Of a DNA stretch of 64,000 bases, positions 16,940-25,451 are shown one piece after another (the first letter of the stretch is position 1; each line of letters begins with the position of its first letter). The position numbers and the translations under genes are program-made. The stretch is from Shewanella kaireitica (GTDB lineage: Bacteria; Pseudomonadota; Gammaproteobacteria; Enterobacterales; Shewanellaceae). The notes beneath the pieces are model-generated. The model made no database searches, was not told the DNA's origin, and saw only the letters and a list, made by a program, of their open reading frames with translations. The stretch spans positions 42,305 to 106,304 of the forward strand of contig NZ_JAKIKQ010000018.1 of NCBI RefSeq assembly GCF_023284045.1, written 5' to 3'.

Positions 16940-18088
16940 TTACTTTGCCGCAATCAGAGTCGCTGTGATAGCCTCTTTACCTGCTTGGTATAACTTGGCG
17001 ACGGGTCTGTCTTCCAGTATCACCAATTTACTTCGAATGCTCTCACGTAGCTTGTCATGTAAGCCAAATGTGCGCTGAGTATCGTGGAGATCCCATGAAG
17101 TATTTTCCAAAATAACCACATTAACGTTCGACTGTGGATAGTAAAGAGCCAAACTGACATACCCCGGAAGATACCCACTATGGCTATACTCGGTAATACC
17201 GTTATATTCATCTAGTTGAGTGCCATAACCATATCCAATCTCTCCCCAACGATGAGTGCGTATGCTGTAGCTGGTGGTCATAGCCTTCAAACTTTTTTCA
17301 CTGATTAACTGCCCTGAAAAAAGTGCATATTGAAAATGGCTGTATGCATCTGCAGATGCCATCATACCGCCTGCAGGGATTAAACTAGAGGTGATTTCAA
17401 CATCTGCATCTGCGTAGCTGGATAATGTATTGTCATCTTGCTGATGTATCGTTTCAGCTCTACCAAGCAATAGCTGTGAGTAATGCTTTTTAATCGTCGA
17501 TGTTTTGCCCTGTTGAGCAGTGAGACCACCTAAAGCTGCTTGCTCATTCAGGGCATTTATCTGCGCTGAGATTGGTTGTTGATACACATTTTCAAGTATT
17601 TGCCCAAGTAACGTGTAACCGTAGTTTGAGTATTTAAACTGGCTGCCCGGTTCAAATAGTGGTGGCTTGCCAGAAGCCATCAGTCCAGATGTGTTACTGA
17701 GCAGTTGTGAGATAGTGACACTGTCTGGAATCGTTGCGTTTTTGCCTTGTGATGAGCGCAAATAGCGATTGGCAGAACTTGTTAATTCGAGCTTGCCGTC
17801 ATCGACAGCTTTTAGCACTAACGTCGCTGTTACTTGTTTAGAAAGCGAGGCGATAATAAAACTAGAACGCAGTTTTACATCATCACCAGAGATATAGGTA
17901 AATAACGGTTCATCATTGCGCTTAACCATAATGATACCGTTAAAAGGGCGTTCATTCTGGGCGATAATAGTAGGAAGTTGGCTGGCAATATCGCTGTTAG
18001 CAATGAGGTTCGCACTGGCTTTATTCGCTGCCCATAACAACAGCGTGAGCACTAAAATGCTGAGTAGAGTTTTTGTTAGAAATTGCAT
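16940..18088 (-). CDS. Exported serine hydrolase, class C beta-lactamase fold
   Basis: Penicillin-binding-protein-like hydrolase of 382 residues with an N-terminal signal segment (about 1-26, ending ASA). Catalytic motifs: SLSK at 81-84 (S-x-x-K nucleophile and base), YSN in FKYSNYGYTLLG, and HSG in YSHSGYLPGYVSL, the equivalent of KTG. The family includes D-amino-acid peptidases, esterases and class C beta-lactamases; the HSG motif and a divergent surround point to a peptidase or esterase rather than a true lactamase. It lies 18 bases downstream of the Nramp-like gene on the same strand, so co-transcription is likely, though a functional link is not evident. Confidence 0.88.
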   Translation of the reverse strand: MQFLTKTLLSILVLTLLLWAANKASANLIANSDIASQLPTIIAQNERPFNGIIMVKRNDEPLFTYISGDDVKLRSSFIIASLSKQVTATLVLKAVDDGKLELTSSANRYLRSSQGKNATIPDSVTISQLLSNTSGLMASGKPPLFEPGSQFKYSNYGYTLLGQILENVYQQPISAQINALNEQAALGGLTAQQGKTSTIKKHYSQLLLGRAETIHQQDDNTLSSYADADVEITSSLIPAGGMMASADAYSHFQYALFSGQLISEKSLKAMTTSYSIRTHRWGEIGYGYGTQLDEYNGITEYSHSGYLPGYVSLALYYPQSNVNVVILENTSWDLHDTQRTFGLHDKLRESIRSKLVILEDRPVAKLYQAGKEAITATLIAAK

Positions 18089-18106
18089 TAGGAGTAGGGC
18101 GTTCCG

Positions 18107-19372
18107 TTATTTAGTCAGCATCCAATAAATGAATAAAACAGCAAAACTTACTAAGTAAGTTAAACCGACCAGAGAGAGTATTCTCATTTTTGCACCATAG
18201 CGATCTTCAACAGGAATTGCTGTGCTGATCATCAACTTATAGTTAAGCCAAGCAAAAATCACAGTGGTCATAAAGGCGAGGATCATAACAAACTCAAGCA
18301 GAGGAAGCAGTGCACCCTTGAAAAATAAAATGATAGCGAGTCCACATAGACTCATTAAACACATCACCACATTGAGTCTTTTGTCACTGGGGCGCCCATC
18401 CTTTAATAACTGCCAGCCCATGTTTAGTGTACGGCTATAACCGTCTATTACGGTCACAGTGGTGCTAAAGATACATAGAAACGCCACCATTCCTATTAAG
18501 TAGCGGCTCTCACTGCCCATGACTTTGCTATAAAGACTGATCAATTGCTGAGAAAACTGCACCCCAGATGCTGAGAATGTTTCGCCGCTACCGTGCATAA
18601 CAAGCGTACCGAGTGCTAAGAACACCACTGCAAGCAGAGCTGTGACGATATAACCAAAGTTAAAGTCGAGAATGGCTTGCTGTTTACTGACTTGTTGGCT
18701 TTTTTTCTTTTCAAGTAACCAAAGTGAATTCCAGGCACTGACTTCGATGGGGGCTGGCATCCAACCCATCATTGCAACCAAAAAGCCAATGTAGGCCCAC
18801 TGCCAAGGTGAGGTCGATACAAAACCGGGTTGCACAATGGACGGAGCGTTAAACGCCAAAGCAACCGCGATTAACGTGGTTAAGGTTAAAGCCAGCATGA
18901 TGACCTTTGTCATTTTATCGAGCAGTGCATAGTGGCCAAAAATAAGGATGGTTAAACTTGATAGCAGTACCAGTAGTGCTAATAGATCAATGGACAACGG
19001 CACAAATTGAGTCAACATCGCCGCGGTCAACATGGCGACACCTGCCGTACTCGCTATCGCTGCGATGACATTGAGACAGGTAAACAGTAATAAATAATTT
19101 CGCCCTTGCTTTAAGTAACCTTCGAGGAGGCTCTCACCAGTCGCTGCCGTATAGCGAGCACCCGCGGCAAAGAAGGGGTACTTTAGTATATTGACCGCCA
19201 GAATGACCCAAGCCAGTTGCCAGCCAAATTCAGCACCAGCACGAGTCGATGCGACTAAGTGAGAAGCGCCAATCGCGGCGGCCGCCATTAATATTCCCGG
19301 CCCCATAGCTCCTAATAGTGCACCTAATTGAAAAGAGGGTTTGGTTAGAGACTGAGTATTACTGTTGCTCAT
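18107..19372 (-). CDS. Nramp-family transporter lacking the canonical metal-binding motifs
   Basis: Integral inner-membrane carrier of 421 residues with about 11 predicted membrane helices and LeuT-type topology. The opening GPGILMAAAAIGASHLVAS aligns with the first Nramp helix, but the DPGN metal site is replaced by a segment around AIGASHL (33-39), and the sixth-helix MPH motif reads MPAPIEVSAWNSLW. Without these aspartate, asparagine and methionine ligands, Mn/Fe transport of the usual type is doubtful; another cation or solute is possible. The helix spacing and AVNILKYPFFAAGARYTAATG segment keep the family assignment firm. Probably co-transcribed with the hydrolase at 16940-18088. Confidence 0.85.
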   Translation of the reverse strand: MSNSNTQSLTKPSFQLGALLGAMGPGILMAAAAIGASHLVASTRAGAEFGWQLAWVILAVNILKYPFFAAGARYTAATGESLLEGYLKQGRNYLLLFTCLNVIAAIASTAGVAMLTAAMLTQFVPLSIDLLALLVLLSSLTILIFGHYALLDKMTKVIMLALTLTTLIAVALAFNAPSIVQPGFVSTSPWQWAYIGFLVAMMGWMPAPIEVSAWNSLWLLEKKKSQQVSKQQAILDFNFGYIVTALLAVVFLALGTLVMHGSGETFSASGVQFSQQLISLYSKVMGSESRYLIGMVAFLCIFSTTVTVIDGYSRTLNMGWQLLKDGRPSDKRLNVVMCLMSLCGLAIILFFKGALLPLLEFVMILAFMTTVIFAWLNYKLMISTAIPVEDRYGAKMRILSLVGLTYLVSFAVLFIYWMLTK

Positions 19373-19418
19373 GGTTTAAATTCTGTCTTATTGATTAAAG
19401 GAAGTGCCATCTCAAAGG

Positions 19419-19955
19419 TTAACTTTTACTATTAGCTTCAATGCGTTTGAGGGTATCAGAGATCTCTTGTAAAAGGCTCACGACACTAATGTCATTATTT
19501 TCATCTTGTGCTGGACTGGTTTCAAGTTGGCTGAGTTTCTCTTTCTGAGCCAATACCTGACTTCTAAAATCGGCAGCATCGACAATTCCGGTTAAATTAA
19601 GTAGTGCCCCAGTTCCCGATTGACCCGCTGTTTCTATGGTTAGTTTGTGGAGTTTGAACATCCGCATCAATGGCCCTTGAATGAGTGCCATGTCAGTGAT
19701 TTTATCTAGCGGTACCGTATTCTCAGTGCGGGTGAAAACACCTTTGCGAACAATAAGCTTTTTGTCGGTTAACTCGGTGCTCATGTTAGCGATATAGCGC
19801 TTAGTAAAAATATGCCCTATGGGGAGCCATAGCAGCAGTAACGGCAAGCCGACAAGCGACAGTGCTAATAAAATGCTAAATGGTGTCAACCAGTATTGCC
19901 CAAGGTTACTAACAAATTCCGCTTTCTTGATACTTGTTTCCGTACTCTTTTGCAT
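19419..19955 (-). CDS. Membrane protein with bacterial PH-like (bPH2, YdbS-type) domain
   Basis: A 178-residue protein with a hydrophobic hairpin (about residues 23-46, WLTPFSILLALSLVGLPLLLLWLPIG) followed by a bPH2 domain: ELTDKKLIVRKGVFTRTENTVPLDKITDMALIQGPLMRMFKLHKLTIETAG is the classic strand order of that fold. A helical tail follows with a coiled segment at the end. I start at ATG 19955 because GGAAGGAAAC lies just upstream; the ATG five codons earlier has no such site. Function unknown. It is 46 bases upstream of the Nramp-like gene, same strand. Confidence 0.87.
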   Translation of the reverse strand: MQKSTETSIKKAEFVSNLGQYWLTPFSILLALSLVGLPLLLLWLPIGHIFTKRYIANMSTELTDKKLIVRKGVFTRTENTVPLDKITDMALIQGPLMRMFKLHKLTIETAGQSGTGALLNLTGIVDAADFRSQVLAQKEKLSQLETSPAQDENNDISVVSLLQEISDTLKRIEANSKS

Positions 19956-20170
19956 ACAGTTTCCTTCCATTGATCGTGAGCCTACCCAAGTTTTTTTGAC
20001 TCAGCTTAGCCAGTAATGGTGAGCCAACTGACTACTTTTAATTGTGTTTTATAAACTTAAGCAAATTCGAATCTAATTTAAAGCTATTTCACTACTTTAG
20101 AACTAATTGCTAGTTTCTATTTTCCTTTTAACGGAGTAGTTTAATGCTTTTACTGCAGAGGAAGCGCAAG

Positions 20171-20794
20171 ATGATTACTTTATATGGGGTTCCACGTAGC
20201 CGTTCACTGAGAGTTTCTTGGACATTAGAGGAGTTAGGGCTTGAGTGGCAATATCAGTTCATTAACTTTTCCAAAGGTGACAGTCGCCATCCCGATTTTC
20301 TAGCGATTAACCCTTGTGGAAAAGTGCCTGCGTTAATCGATAATGGCAATGTGATCACTGAATCTGCAGCTATTGCGCTATTTTTAGCTGAAAAATATGG
20401 TGAAGGTCGCTTGTTACCTAAGGCTGGCTCTGATGCGTCAGCGCTACACCATAAGTGGGTAAGCTTTATTACCTGTGAGCTTGAGCAACCTCTGTGGACT
20501 ATCGGTAAGCATAAGTTTGCCATCCCTGAGGAATTAAGGCTTGAGGCTATGCTTGCGGTCGCAAAATGGGAGTTTGATAAAGCCGCTGCGATTGCAGAAC
20601 TTTGGCTACCAGATAGTGAGTTCTTACTTGGTGATGAGCTCAGTGTCGCTGATATTCTATTAGGTCATACCTTGTTGTGGGCTACGCGATTTGAGCAAGA
20701 TATTCCACCCAAACTTGCGGCTTATCGGGATCGAATCACTACTCGTAAGGCGATGGCGAGCGCCCTTGAAAAAGAGGATGCTGGCGCAGCTTGA
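20171..20794 (+). CDS. Glutathione S-transferase family protein
   Basis: Cytosolic GST fold of 207 residues. The N-terminal thioredoxin-like domain (about 1-80) has the pattern LYGVPRSRSLRVSWTLEEL, NPCGKVPALIDNG (with the cis-proline VP) and ITESAAIALFLAEKYG (glutathione-binding ES). The C-terminal helical domain includes LLGDELSVADILLGHTLLWA, the usual helix-6 capping box. Start chosen at ATG 20171, preceded by GAGGAAG, rather than the frame opening at 20144. Substrate unknown. Monocistronic, with a strong terminator. Confidence 0.92.
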   Translation: MITLYGVPRSRSLRVSWTLEELGLEWQYQFINFSKGDSRHPDFLAINPCGKVPALIDNGNVITESAAIALFLAEKYGEGRLLPKAGSDASALHHKWVSFITCELEQPLWTIGKHKFAIPEELRLEAMLAVAKWEFDKAAAIAELWLPDSEFLLGDELSVADILLGHTLLWATRFEQDIPPKLAAYRDRITTRKAMASALEKEDAGAA

Positions 20795-20820
20795 TATTAT
20801 TTAGCAACGGTTAAGCAATC

Positions 20821-20848
20821 AAAAAAGCATCCAATAGGATGCTTTTTT
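20821..20848. terminator. Bidirectional intrinsic terminator after the GST gene
   Basis: A perfect stem, AAAAAAGCATCC / GGATGCTTTTTT, with loop AATA, lies between the GST gene and the convergent gene at 20914. Confidence 0.9.
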
Positions 20849-20913
20849 ATCTCTGAAGTTTAAGCAATGCCTTGCTAACCGATATTGCCTTTTAGGCAAT
20901 CATTGCCGTTTGC

Positions 20914-21414
20914 TTACAACTGAGCCGCAGCCCATTTAGCACGATTCTCACGGCTCTCTTTTAGGCCATCTTTGTCGCGGAATGCTTTGTAAGACTCAAA
21001 GTTAAGCGGTACGAGCACTACCTCTACTTCAAGCATTAACTTACACTCTTTCTTGATACGCCAAGCTGAGGTGTTGTATAGCTCTGCAAGGGGCAAAGTA
21101 CCTAAAAACTCTGGGTTATATTGAGCATATAAGGCTTGAGTTGGGTAAACGACAAAGCTTAAGGTGCGCTTTGGCTCTTTAGTAAATAATTCTTCGATAC
21201 CGTCGCAAGTATTTAGCACCTGCATTTCGATAGCTTCATCAATCTCAATCAGCTTTTTTTGTACAGGCATATGTGCTGGCTTTTCGCCCGCTTCCCATGC
21301 AATAACGTCAGCTTCTGTGACTTTACCTATCTCGGCAACTTGTGCAGTGGATAGCGCAAGTGAATGTCGAAGGTACTGCATTTCAATGGCATTTAGGCCG
21401 AGATCTTTAGACAT
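20914..21414 (-). CDS. HTH-containing cytoplasmic protein, function unknown (possibly DUF4447)
   Basis: A 166-residue protein. Residues 8-52 (LNAIEMQYLRHSLALSTAQVAEIGKVTEADVIAWEAGEKPAHMP) have the layout of a Cro/C1 or YdiL-like helix-turn-helix. The rest is an acidic domain with FVVYPTQALYAQYNPEFLGTLPLAELYNTSAWRIKKEC and a strand ending LVPLNF. I associate it with DUF4447 from memory, uncertainly. It could be a DNA-binding regulator with an uncharacterised sensing domain. A SUKH-like gene lies 36 bases upstream on the same strand, so the pair is probably co-transcribed. Confidence 0.72.
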   Translation of the reverse strand: MSKDLGLNAIEMQYLRHSLALSTAQVAEIGKVTEADVIAWEAGEKPAHMPVQKKLIEIDEAIEMQVLNTCDGIEELFTKEPKRTLSFVVYPTQALYAQYNPEFLGTLPLAELYNTSAWRIKKECKLMLEVEVVLVPLNFESYKAFRDKDGLKESRENRAKWAAAQL

Positions 21415-21450
21415 GGTGTTTCCTTAATAAATTTAATATGTTGCTAGCGC

Positions 21451-21852
21451 TTAACTACGCATCCAAACATCTTCAGCCCATTCCCAGAATGTTTCCCAGC
21501 TGTCCTCTTCTATCTCATCGTCTTGCCATAACTTCACTTCGCCCTCTTGGCTAATAAAGAAAAAGGCATCGCCACGTTGGCAGATAGGGACAAATTCACG
21601 CGGTAAGCCGATAGACCAGGCATAGGCTGCGACTTCAGGCAAAAAGGTATGAGAATGCGGATCGCTGGCAGTGACAGGCTCTAAACTGCCAACGATAACG
21701 TCACTGGCTTCCATCAAGTACTCTTTTAAAGCCAAAGGTAGCGGGATTAGGATCTCTTCCTCTACTTCAACAATTTGTTCAAAGGTTGCGAGTTCTAACG
21801 GTACCGGAACCGTTTCGCTCATCTCTTGTAGCTGCTCAATGATATCGTTCAT
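21451..21852 (-). CDS. SMI1/KNR4-like (SUKH superfamily) protein
   Basis: Acidic 133-residue cytoplasmic protein. The SUKH layout is visible: LPLALKEYLMEASDVIVGSLEPVT (domain entry), LPREFVPICQRGDAFFFISQEGEVKLWQDDE (the G-D-x-F/Y-x-x-x core) and a C-terminal tryptophan-rich helix SWETFWEWAEDVW. SUKH proteins include immunity proteins to nuclease and deaminase toxins, but this one is in a housekeeping setting, 8 kb from the deaminase-like gene, and no toxin adjoins it. A general role is as likely. Probably co-transcribed with 20914-21414. Confidence 0.78.
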   Translation of the reverse strand: MNDIIEQLQEMSETVPVPLELATFEQIVEVEEEILIPLPLALKEYLMEASDVIVGSLEPVTASDPHSHTFLPEVAAYAWSIGLPREFVPICQRGDAFFFISQEGEVKLWQDDEIEEDSWETFWEWAEDVWMRS

Positions 21853-21960
21853 ATTTTTTCGCGTGTGAAGACTATTGGGCGGGAGTATAGACTTTTATCA
21901 GGCAAGTCACAAAAAGAGATGTAAGTTGCGGGGCGTATTTTGAGCCCCGCTAAAGAGGTT

Positions 21961-22743
21961 TCAGGCAGCGGCTAGGATATTGGCTTGATCTAGGCGCTTA
22001 TACCTAAGCCATGCTTTGTGGTAAAGCTTGTGTGACTGCTGGCGTAACTGGACTATTTTTGCCGCTTCTAAATCATCAAGTTGTCGTAATTGATCTGCGG
22101 CATTAGCTTGGATCTGCTGCACTTGCTGGTAAACCTCATGCTCATCACCGCTTTTAATCTCAGCGATATCAGCCAAGTGTAATTGGATCTCGGCAATCAT
22201 CTGTGACTGAGGCAACCTAACCAGCAGGTTAAGATCGCGATAACCGGACTCTTTGGGCTCGGCAAAGCGGTTCTTAACTTGAATAATTTGGCTATCGGTT
22301 TTAACCAGTGCGAATGCTTGCATCAGGTTTTGAATATCGTTACTAACAATACTGGCTCTAACCAGATCAGTCAGTTGGCTGGCATCACCATCGAGTTTAT
22401 TTCTCACTTTCGCTTCAGCTCTTTCGCGGCTTTTTATATCCGCCAGAATCGATTGGGTTTGAGTTTGCTCGGTAATGTGATTCAGTAAATTGGCCAGCTC
22501 TTGCTGAGCGTTCGAAGCGTTTGCGTAAAGAGAGTCTAAGTCCGCGCTAGTTTGCCTTGGTTGTTGGTACTGTATTGATTCGATAGCGGTAAGGCCATCT
22601 AGGTCATTGGAAAATGCCAGTTTAGCGTTATAGCTACCTTTTGAGGTATTGATATCGTGTTCGAGAGGCACGGTTTGTGCGAAGGCTGAACGAGTCGAAA
22701 GAAGCAATAAAAAAATAAAAAACGTTCGTAATATCCGATTCAT
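21961..22743 (-). CDS. Exported protein with a RelA/SpoT-like nucleotidyltransferase domain
   Basis: A 260-residue product that begins with a typical Sec signal peptide (about residues 1-22, ending SAFA). The middle (about 100-206) resembles a RelA/SpoT synthetase domain: basic stretch RERAEAKVRNKL (106-116), LTDLVRASIVSND with a metal-ligand-like D136, VKNRFAEPKESGYRDLNLLV (K157-Y168, the guanosine-stacking GY), and AEIQL with the base-like E185. The tail is a helical, glutamine-rich region. A cytoplasmic (p)ppGpp enzyme has no need of a signal peptide, so the role is open: periplasmic enzyme, exported effector or inactive fold. Monocistronic, no immunity-like partner beside it. The resemblance is by eye. 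Confidence 0.62.
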   Translation of the reverse strand: MNRILRTFFIFLLLLSTRSAFAQTVPLEHDINTSKGSYNAKLAFSNDLDGLTAIESIQYQQPRQTSADLDSLYANASNAQQELANLLNHITEQTQTQSILADIKSRERAEAKVRNKLDGDASQLTDLVRASIVSNDIQNLMQAFALVKTDSQIIQVKNRFAEPKESGYRDLNLLVRLPQSQMIAEIQLHLADIAEIKSGDEHEVYQQVQQIQANAADQLRQLDDLEAAKIVQLRQQSHKLYHKAWLRYKRLDQANILAAA

Positions 22744-22910
22744 AGCTATCCCTTTTAATGGCTGTAGACCTATATCAAATCTGATTGCCTCTTTGGTATA
22801 GAAGAGGTAATTCTAATCAGATTTGGTATTAATCTAACCTGTGGATACTGAAGCTATGCTGAATGGCAAATTAACATTTATTCATAATTACATGTGTGAG
22901 GGGCATAACA

Positions 22911-22950
22911 AAAAAAGCCGTTGAATGAACTTGTCATCAACGGCTTTATT
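22911..22950 (-). terminator. Intrinsic terminator of the M13 peptidase gene
   Basis: On the minus strand the stem GCCGTTGA / TCAACGGC (22917-22924 with 22937-22944) is followed by eight Ts, about 40 bases after the gene end. Confidence 0.85.
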
Positions 22951-22983
22951 TATTGCTAATTACGGCGGTTTATATTGCTGTAA

Positions 22984-25068
22984 TTACCAAATTTTAACGC
23001 GCTTTTCTGGAGCAATATACATAGCATCACCAGGTTTCACGTCATAAGTACTGTAAAACTCTGGCATGTTTGAAAGTGCGCCAAGTGAACGGAACTGTGC
23101 AGGTGAATGTGGATCTGTCGCTACACGGTTACGCATTGACTCTTCTTTAATTTTTGCACGCCAGATCTGGGTGAAACCAATGAAGAAACGCTGATCGCCT
23201 GTTAGGCCGTCAATCACTGGTGCTTCTTGGCCGTTAAGTGATTTCTTGTACGCACGGTAAGCGATGGTTACACCAGAAAGATCACCAATGTTCTCGCCAA
23301 GTGTTAGTTCACCATTAACGTGTAGGTCGTCAAATACGGCGTAATCATTGTACTGATCGATAAGGGCTTTACCGCGAGCAGAAAACTCTTTCAAGTCTTG
23401 CTCTGTCCACCAATCACGCATGTTGCCTTCACCGTCAAACTTTGCGCCTTGGTCGTCAAAACCATGTCCCATTTCATGACCAATAACTGCACCGATACCA
23501 CCATAGTTAACCGCGTCGTCAGCTTCCATATTAAAGAATGGAGGTTGCAAGATCGCTGCTGGGAATACGATTTCATTCATGGTTGGGTTGTAGTAAGCAT
23601 TAACCGTTTGTGGGGTCATATGCCATTCCCACTTGCGAATAGGACTACCCAGTTTTTCTAGCTCTTTTTCATGGCTCCGCTCGCTTGCGCGTAGGTTGTT
23701 GCCGAATAGGTCGTCAGACTTGATGGTTAACTTGTCATAGTTTTCCCAACGATCAGGGTAACCAATCTTAGGATCAAACTTAGCTAGCTTATCTTTAGCG
23801 GCAATTTTAGTGTCAGCACTCATCCACTCTAATGACTCAATGCTATCGCCGTAAGCGCCACGTAAGTTCTCAACCAAAGTCTGCATGCGTGTTTTAGCTT
23901 CTGGTGCAAAGTGACGCTTAACATAGACTTTACCGACGACTTCGCCTAACAAACCGTTGACTGAAGCGACACCGCGCTTCCAGCGAGGTTGTTGCTCTTC
24001 TTGGCCGTTAAGTGTTTTCGAGAAGAACTCAAAGTTTTCAGTATCTAACTCTTCACTTAGGCTACTTGCTGCATGTGTCAGTACCTGCCACTGCATGTAG
24101 GTCTTCCAAGTATTTAGGTCTGTCGTCTTGATGACTTCATTCAGTCCTTGAATAAAGCTAGGCTGGTTGATGATGATGTCAGCTTGCTTGTCTGCGCCAA
24201 GGGTTGCTAGGTAACCATCCCAGTTGATGTCTGGTGCAAGTGTTGGCAGATCTTTAACTTGGTATAAGTTGTAGGTCTTAGTGCTATCACGAGTTTCAAC
24301 TACATCCCAATGCTTTTCAGCAATTGATGTTTCAAGAGCCAGTACCGCTTCAGCGCTAGCTTTAGGGTTAGCAAGACCTGCAAGGGTATACATCTTTTCG
24401 ATGTGTGCTACGAAAGCTTTACGGATATTAACGAAGCGCTCGTCTTGGTTAAAGTAGTAATCTTTTTCTGGCAGGCTTAAGCCATACTGCCAGATATGTG
24501 TTGCATAACGGCTAGAGTCTTTCGCATCGACACCGATGTAAAATGCCATTGGAGTGCCGCCGCCAATCACTTGGCTACGAGCAAAATAAGTCACTAGCTC
24601 ATCTTTATTCTTAATGGCACTGACTTTATCAAGTTCGCTCTGAATTGGTGTCACGCCCAGTTTATTGAGTGTTTCAACATCCATGAATGAACGGTAAAGA
24701 TCAGCCACTTTCTGCTCATCGCTACCAGCTTTAAGGTTAGGTGTTGCAGCGACTTCTTCGATAATTGCTTTTACGTCATCACGTGACTTTTCTCGAAGAT
24801 CATAAAATGCACCAGTACTGGTGCGATCGCTCGGGATTGTGGTGTTTTTAACCCAAGTGCCGTTTACATAAGAGTAAAAGTCATCCTGCGGGCGAACTGA
24901 TTTATCGAAGTTGGCAAAATCAATACCTGAAGTTAGTGCTTTTTGCACGGCAACAGCGGCTTCTGTTTTGCTTGTTTCTGGTGCTTTAGGGGCTGCAGTG
25001 TCGCTATTGCAAGCGCTTAGGCCTACGATAAGGGAAGCGCATAAGCCCCCAACGAGTACTTTTTTCAT
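22984..25068 (-). CDS. M13 family zinc endopeptidase, lipoprotein (PepO-like)
   Basis: Neprilysin-type metallopeptidase of 694 residues that cleaves small peptides outside the cytoplasm. It opens with a lipoprotein signal (GLCASLIVGLSAC), so it is membrane-anchored, facing the periplasm or exterior. Zinc motif HEMGH at 531-535 (IGHEMGHGFDDQG), third ligand glutamate in GENIGDLSG, substrate-binding NAYYNPTMNEIVFPAAILQPPFF. C-terminal PEFYSTYDVKPGDAMYIAPEKRVKIW fits the family, which ends in a similar C-x-x-W-like tail. Full length. Monocistronic with terminator. Confidence 0.94.
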   Translation of the reverse strand: MKKVLVGGLCASLIVGLSACNSDTAAPKAPETSKTEAAVAVQKALTSGIDFANFDKSVRPQDDFYSYVNGTWVKNTTIPSDRTSTGAFYDLREKSRDDVKAIIEEVAATPNLKAGSDEQKVADLYRSFMDVETLNKLGVTPIQSELDKVSAIKNKDELVTYFARSQVIGGGTPMAFYIGVDAKDSSRYATHIWQYGLSLPEKDYYFNQDERFVNIRKAFVAHIEKMYTLAGLANPKASAEAVLALETSIAEKHWDVVETRDSTKTYNLYQVKDLPTLAPDINWDGYLATLGADKQADIIINQPSFIQGLNEVIKTTDLNTWKTYMQWQVLTHAASSLSEELDTENFEFFSKTLNGQEEQQPRWKRGVASVNGLLGEVVGKVYVKRHFAPEAKTRMQTLVENLRGAYGDSIESLEWMSADTKIAAKDKLAKFDPKIGYPDRWENYDKLTIKSDDLFGNNLRASERSHEKELEKLGSPIRKWEWHMTPQTVNAYYNPTMNEIVFPAAILQPPFFNMEADDAVNYGGIGAVIGHEMGHGFDDQGAKFDGEGNMRDWWTEQDLKEFSARGKALIDQYNDYAVFDDLHVNGELTLGENIGDLSGVTIAYRAYKKSLNGQEAPVIDGLTGDQRFFIGFTQIWRAKIKEESMRNRVATDPHSPAQFRSLGALSNMPEFYSTYDVKPGDAMYIAPEKRVKIW

Positions 25069-25451
25069 TTTTCTTCCTTTATATAAACCGTCAATTTGTT
25101 TTTGTTTTATAAATAAAGCGATGCACTCATGCTTTTATCAAGATAGCGAGAGTTACATTGGGTAACACATGTTAAGGCTTTTTGGTTTGTATCGACAAGT
25201 GCGCATTGGAAACTGCTTGGGGTAATTGGCCGCTGAACTGTAAGAAAAGGTTTCCTTAATCCATTTTGTGTCTTTTATCAGCAATATACATCGCATAGGA
25301 GTAACAGAAACAGTAAACCATTTATTGAGTTTGATTTTAACTGGATAAAGGTTGAGTAGAGCAAGCATTAATATGTCGCCGCAAAACTTTGCCCTTTACA
25401 CCTGTAGCCCTCATAATGTCGGCCATTATGGTCATATAGCTGAGTATTACT
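25069..25451. other. Intergenic region between the M13 peptidase gene and rsuA
   Basis: 383 bases between divergent genes. It must hold the two promoters; I see no RNA gene, repeat or convincing small gene. Short open frames present on the minus strand (for example 25153-25368) lack recognisable protein features. Confidence 0.5.

Noticed and set aside
21451..21852. SUKH-like protein as immunity protein for the deaminase-like protein at 12517
   Set aside because: The two genes are about 8 kb apart, and unrelated housekeeping genes lie between; toxin and immunity genes are normally adjacent.
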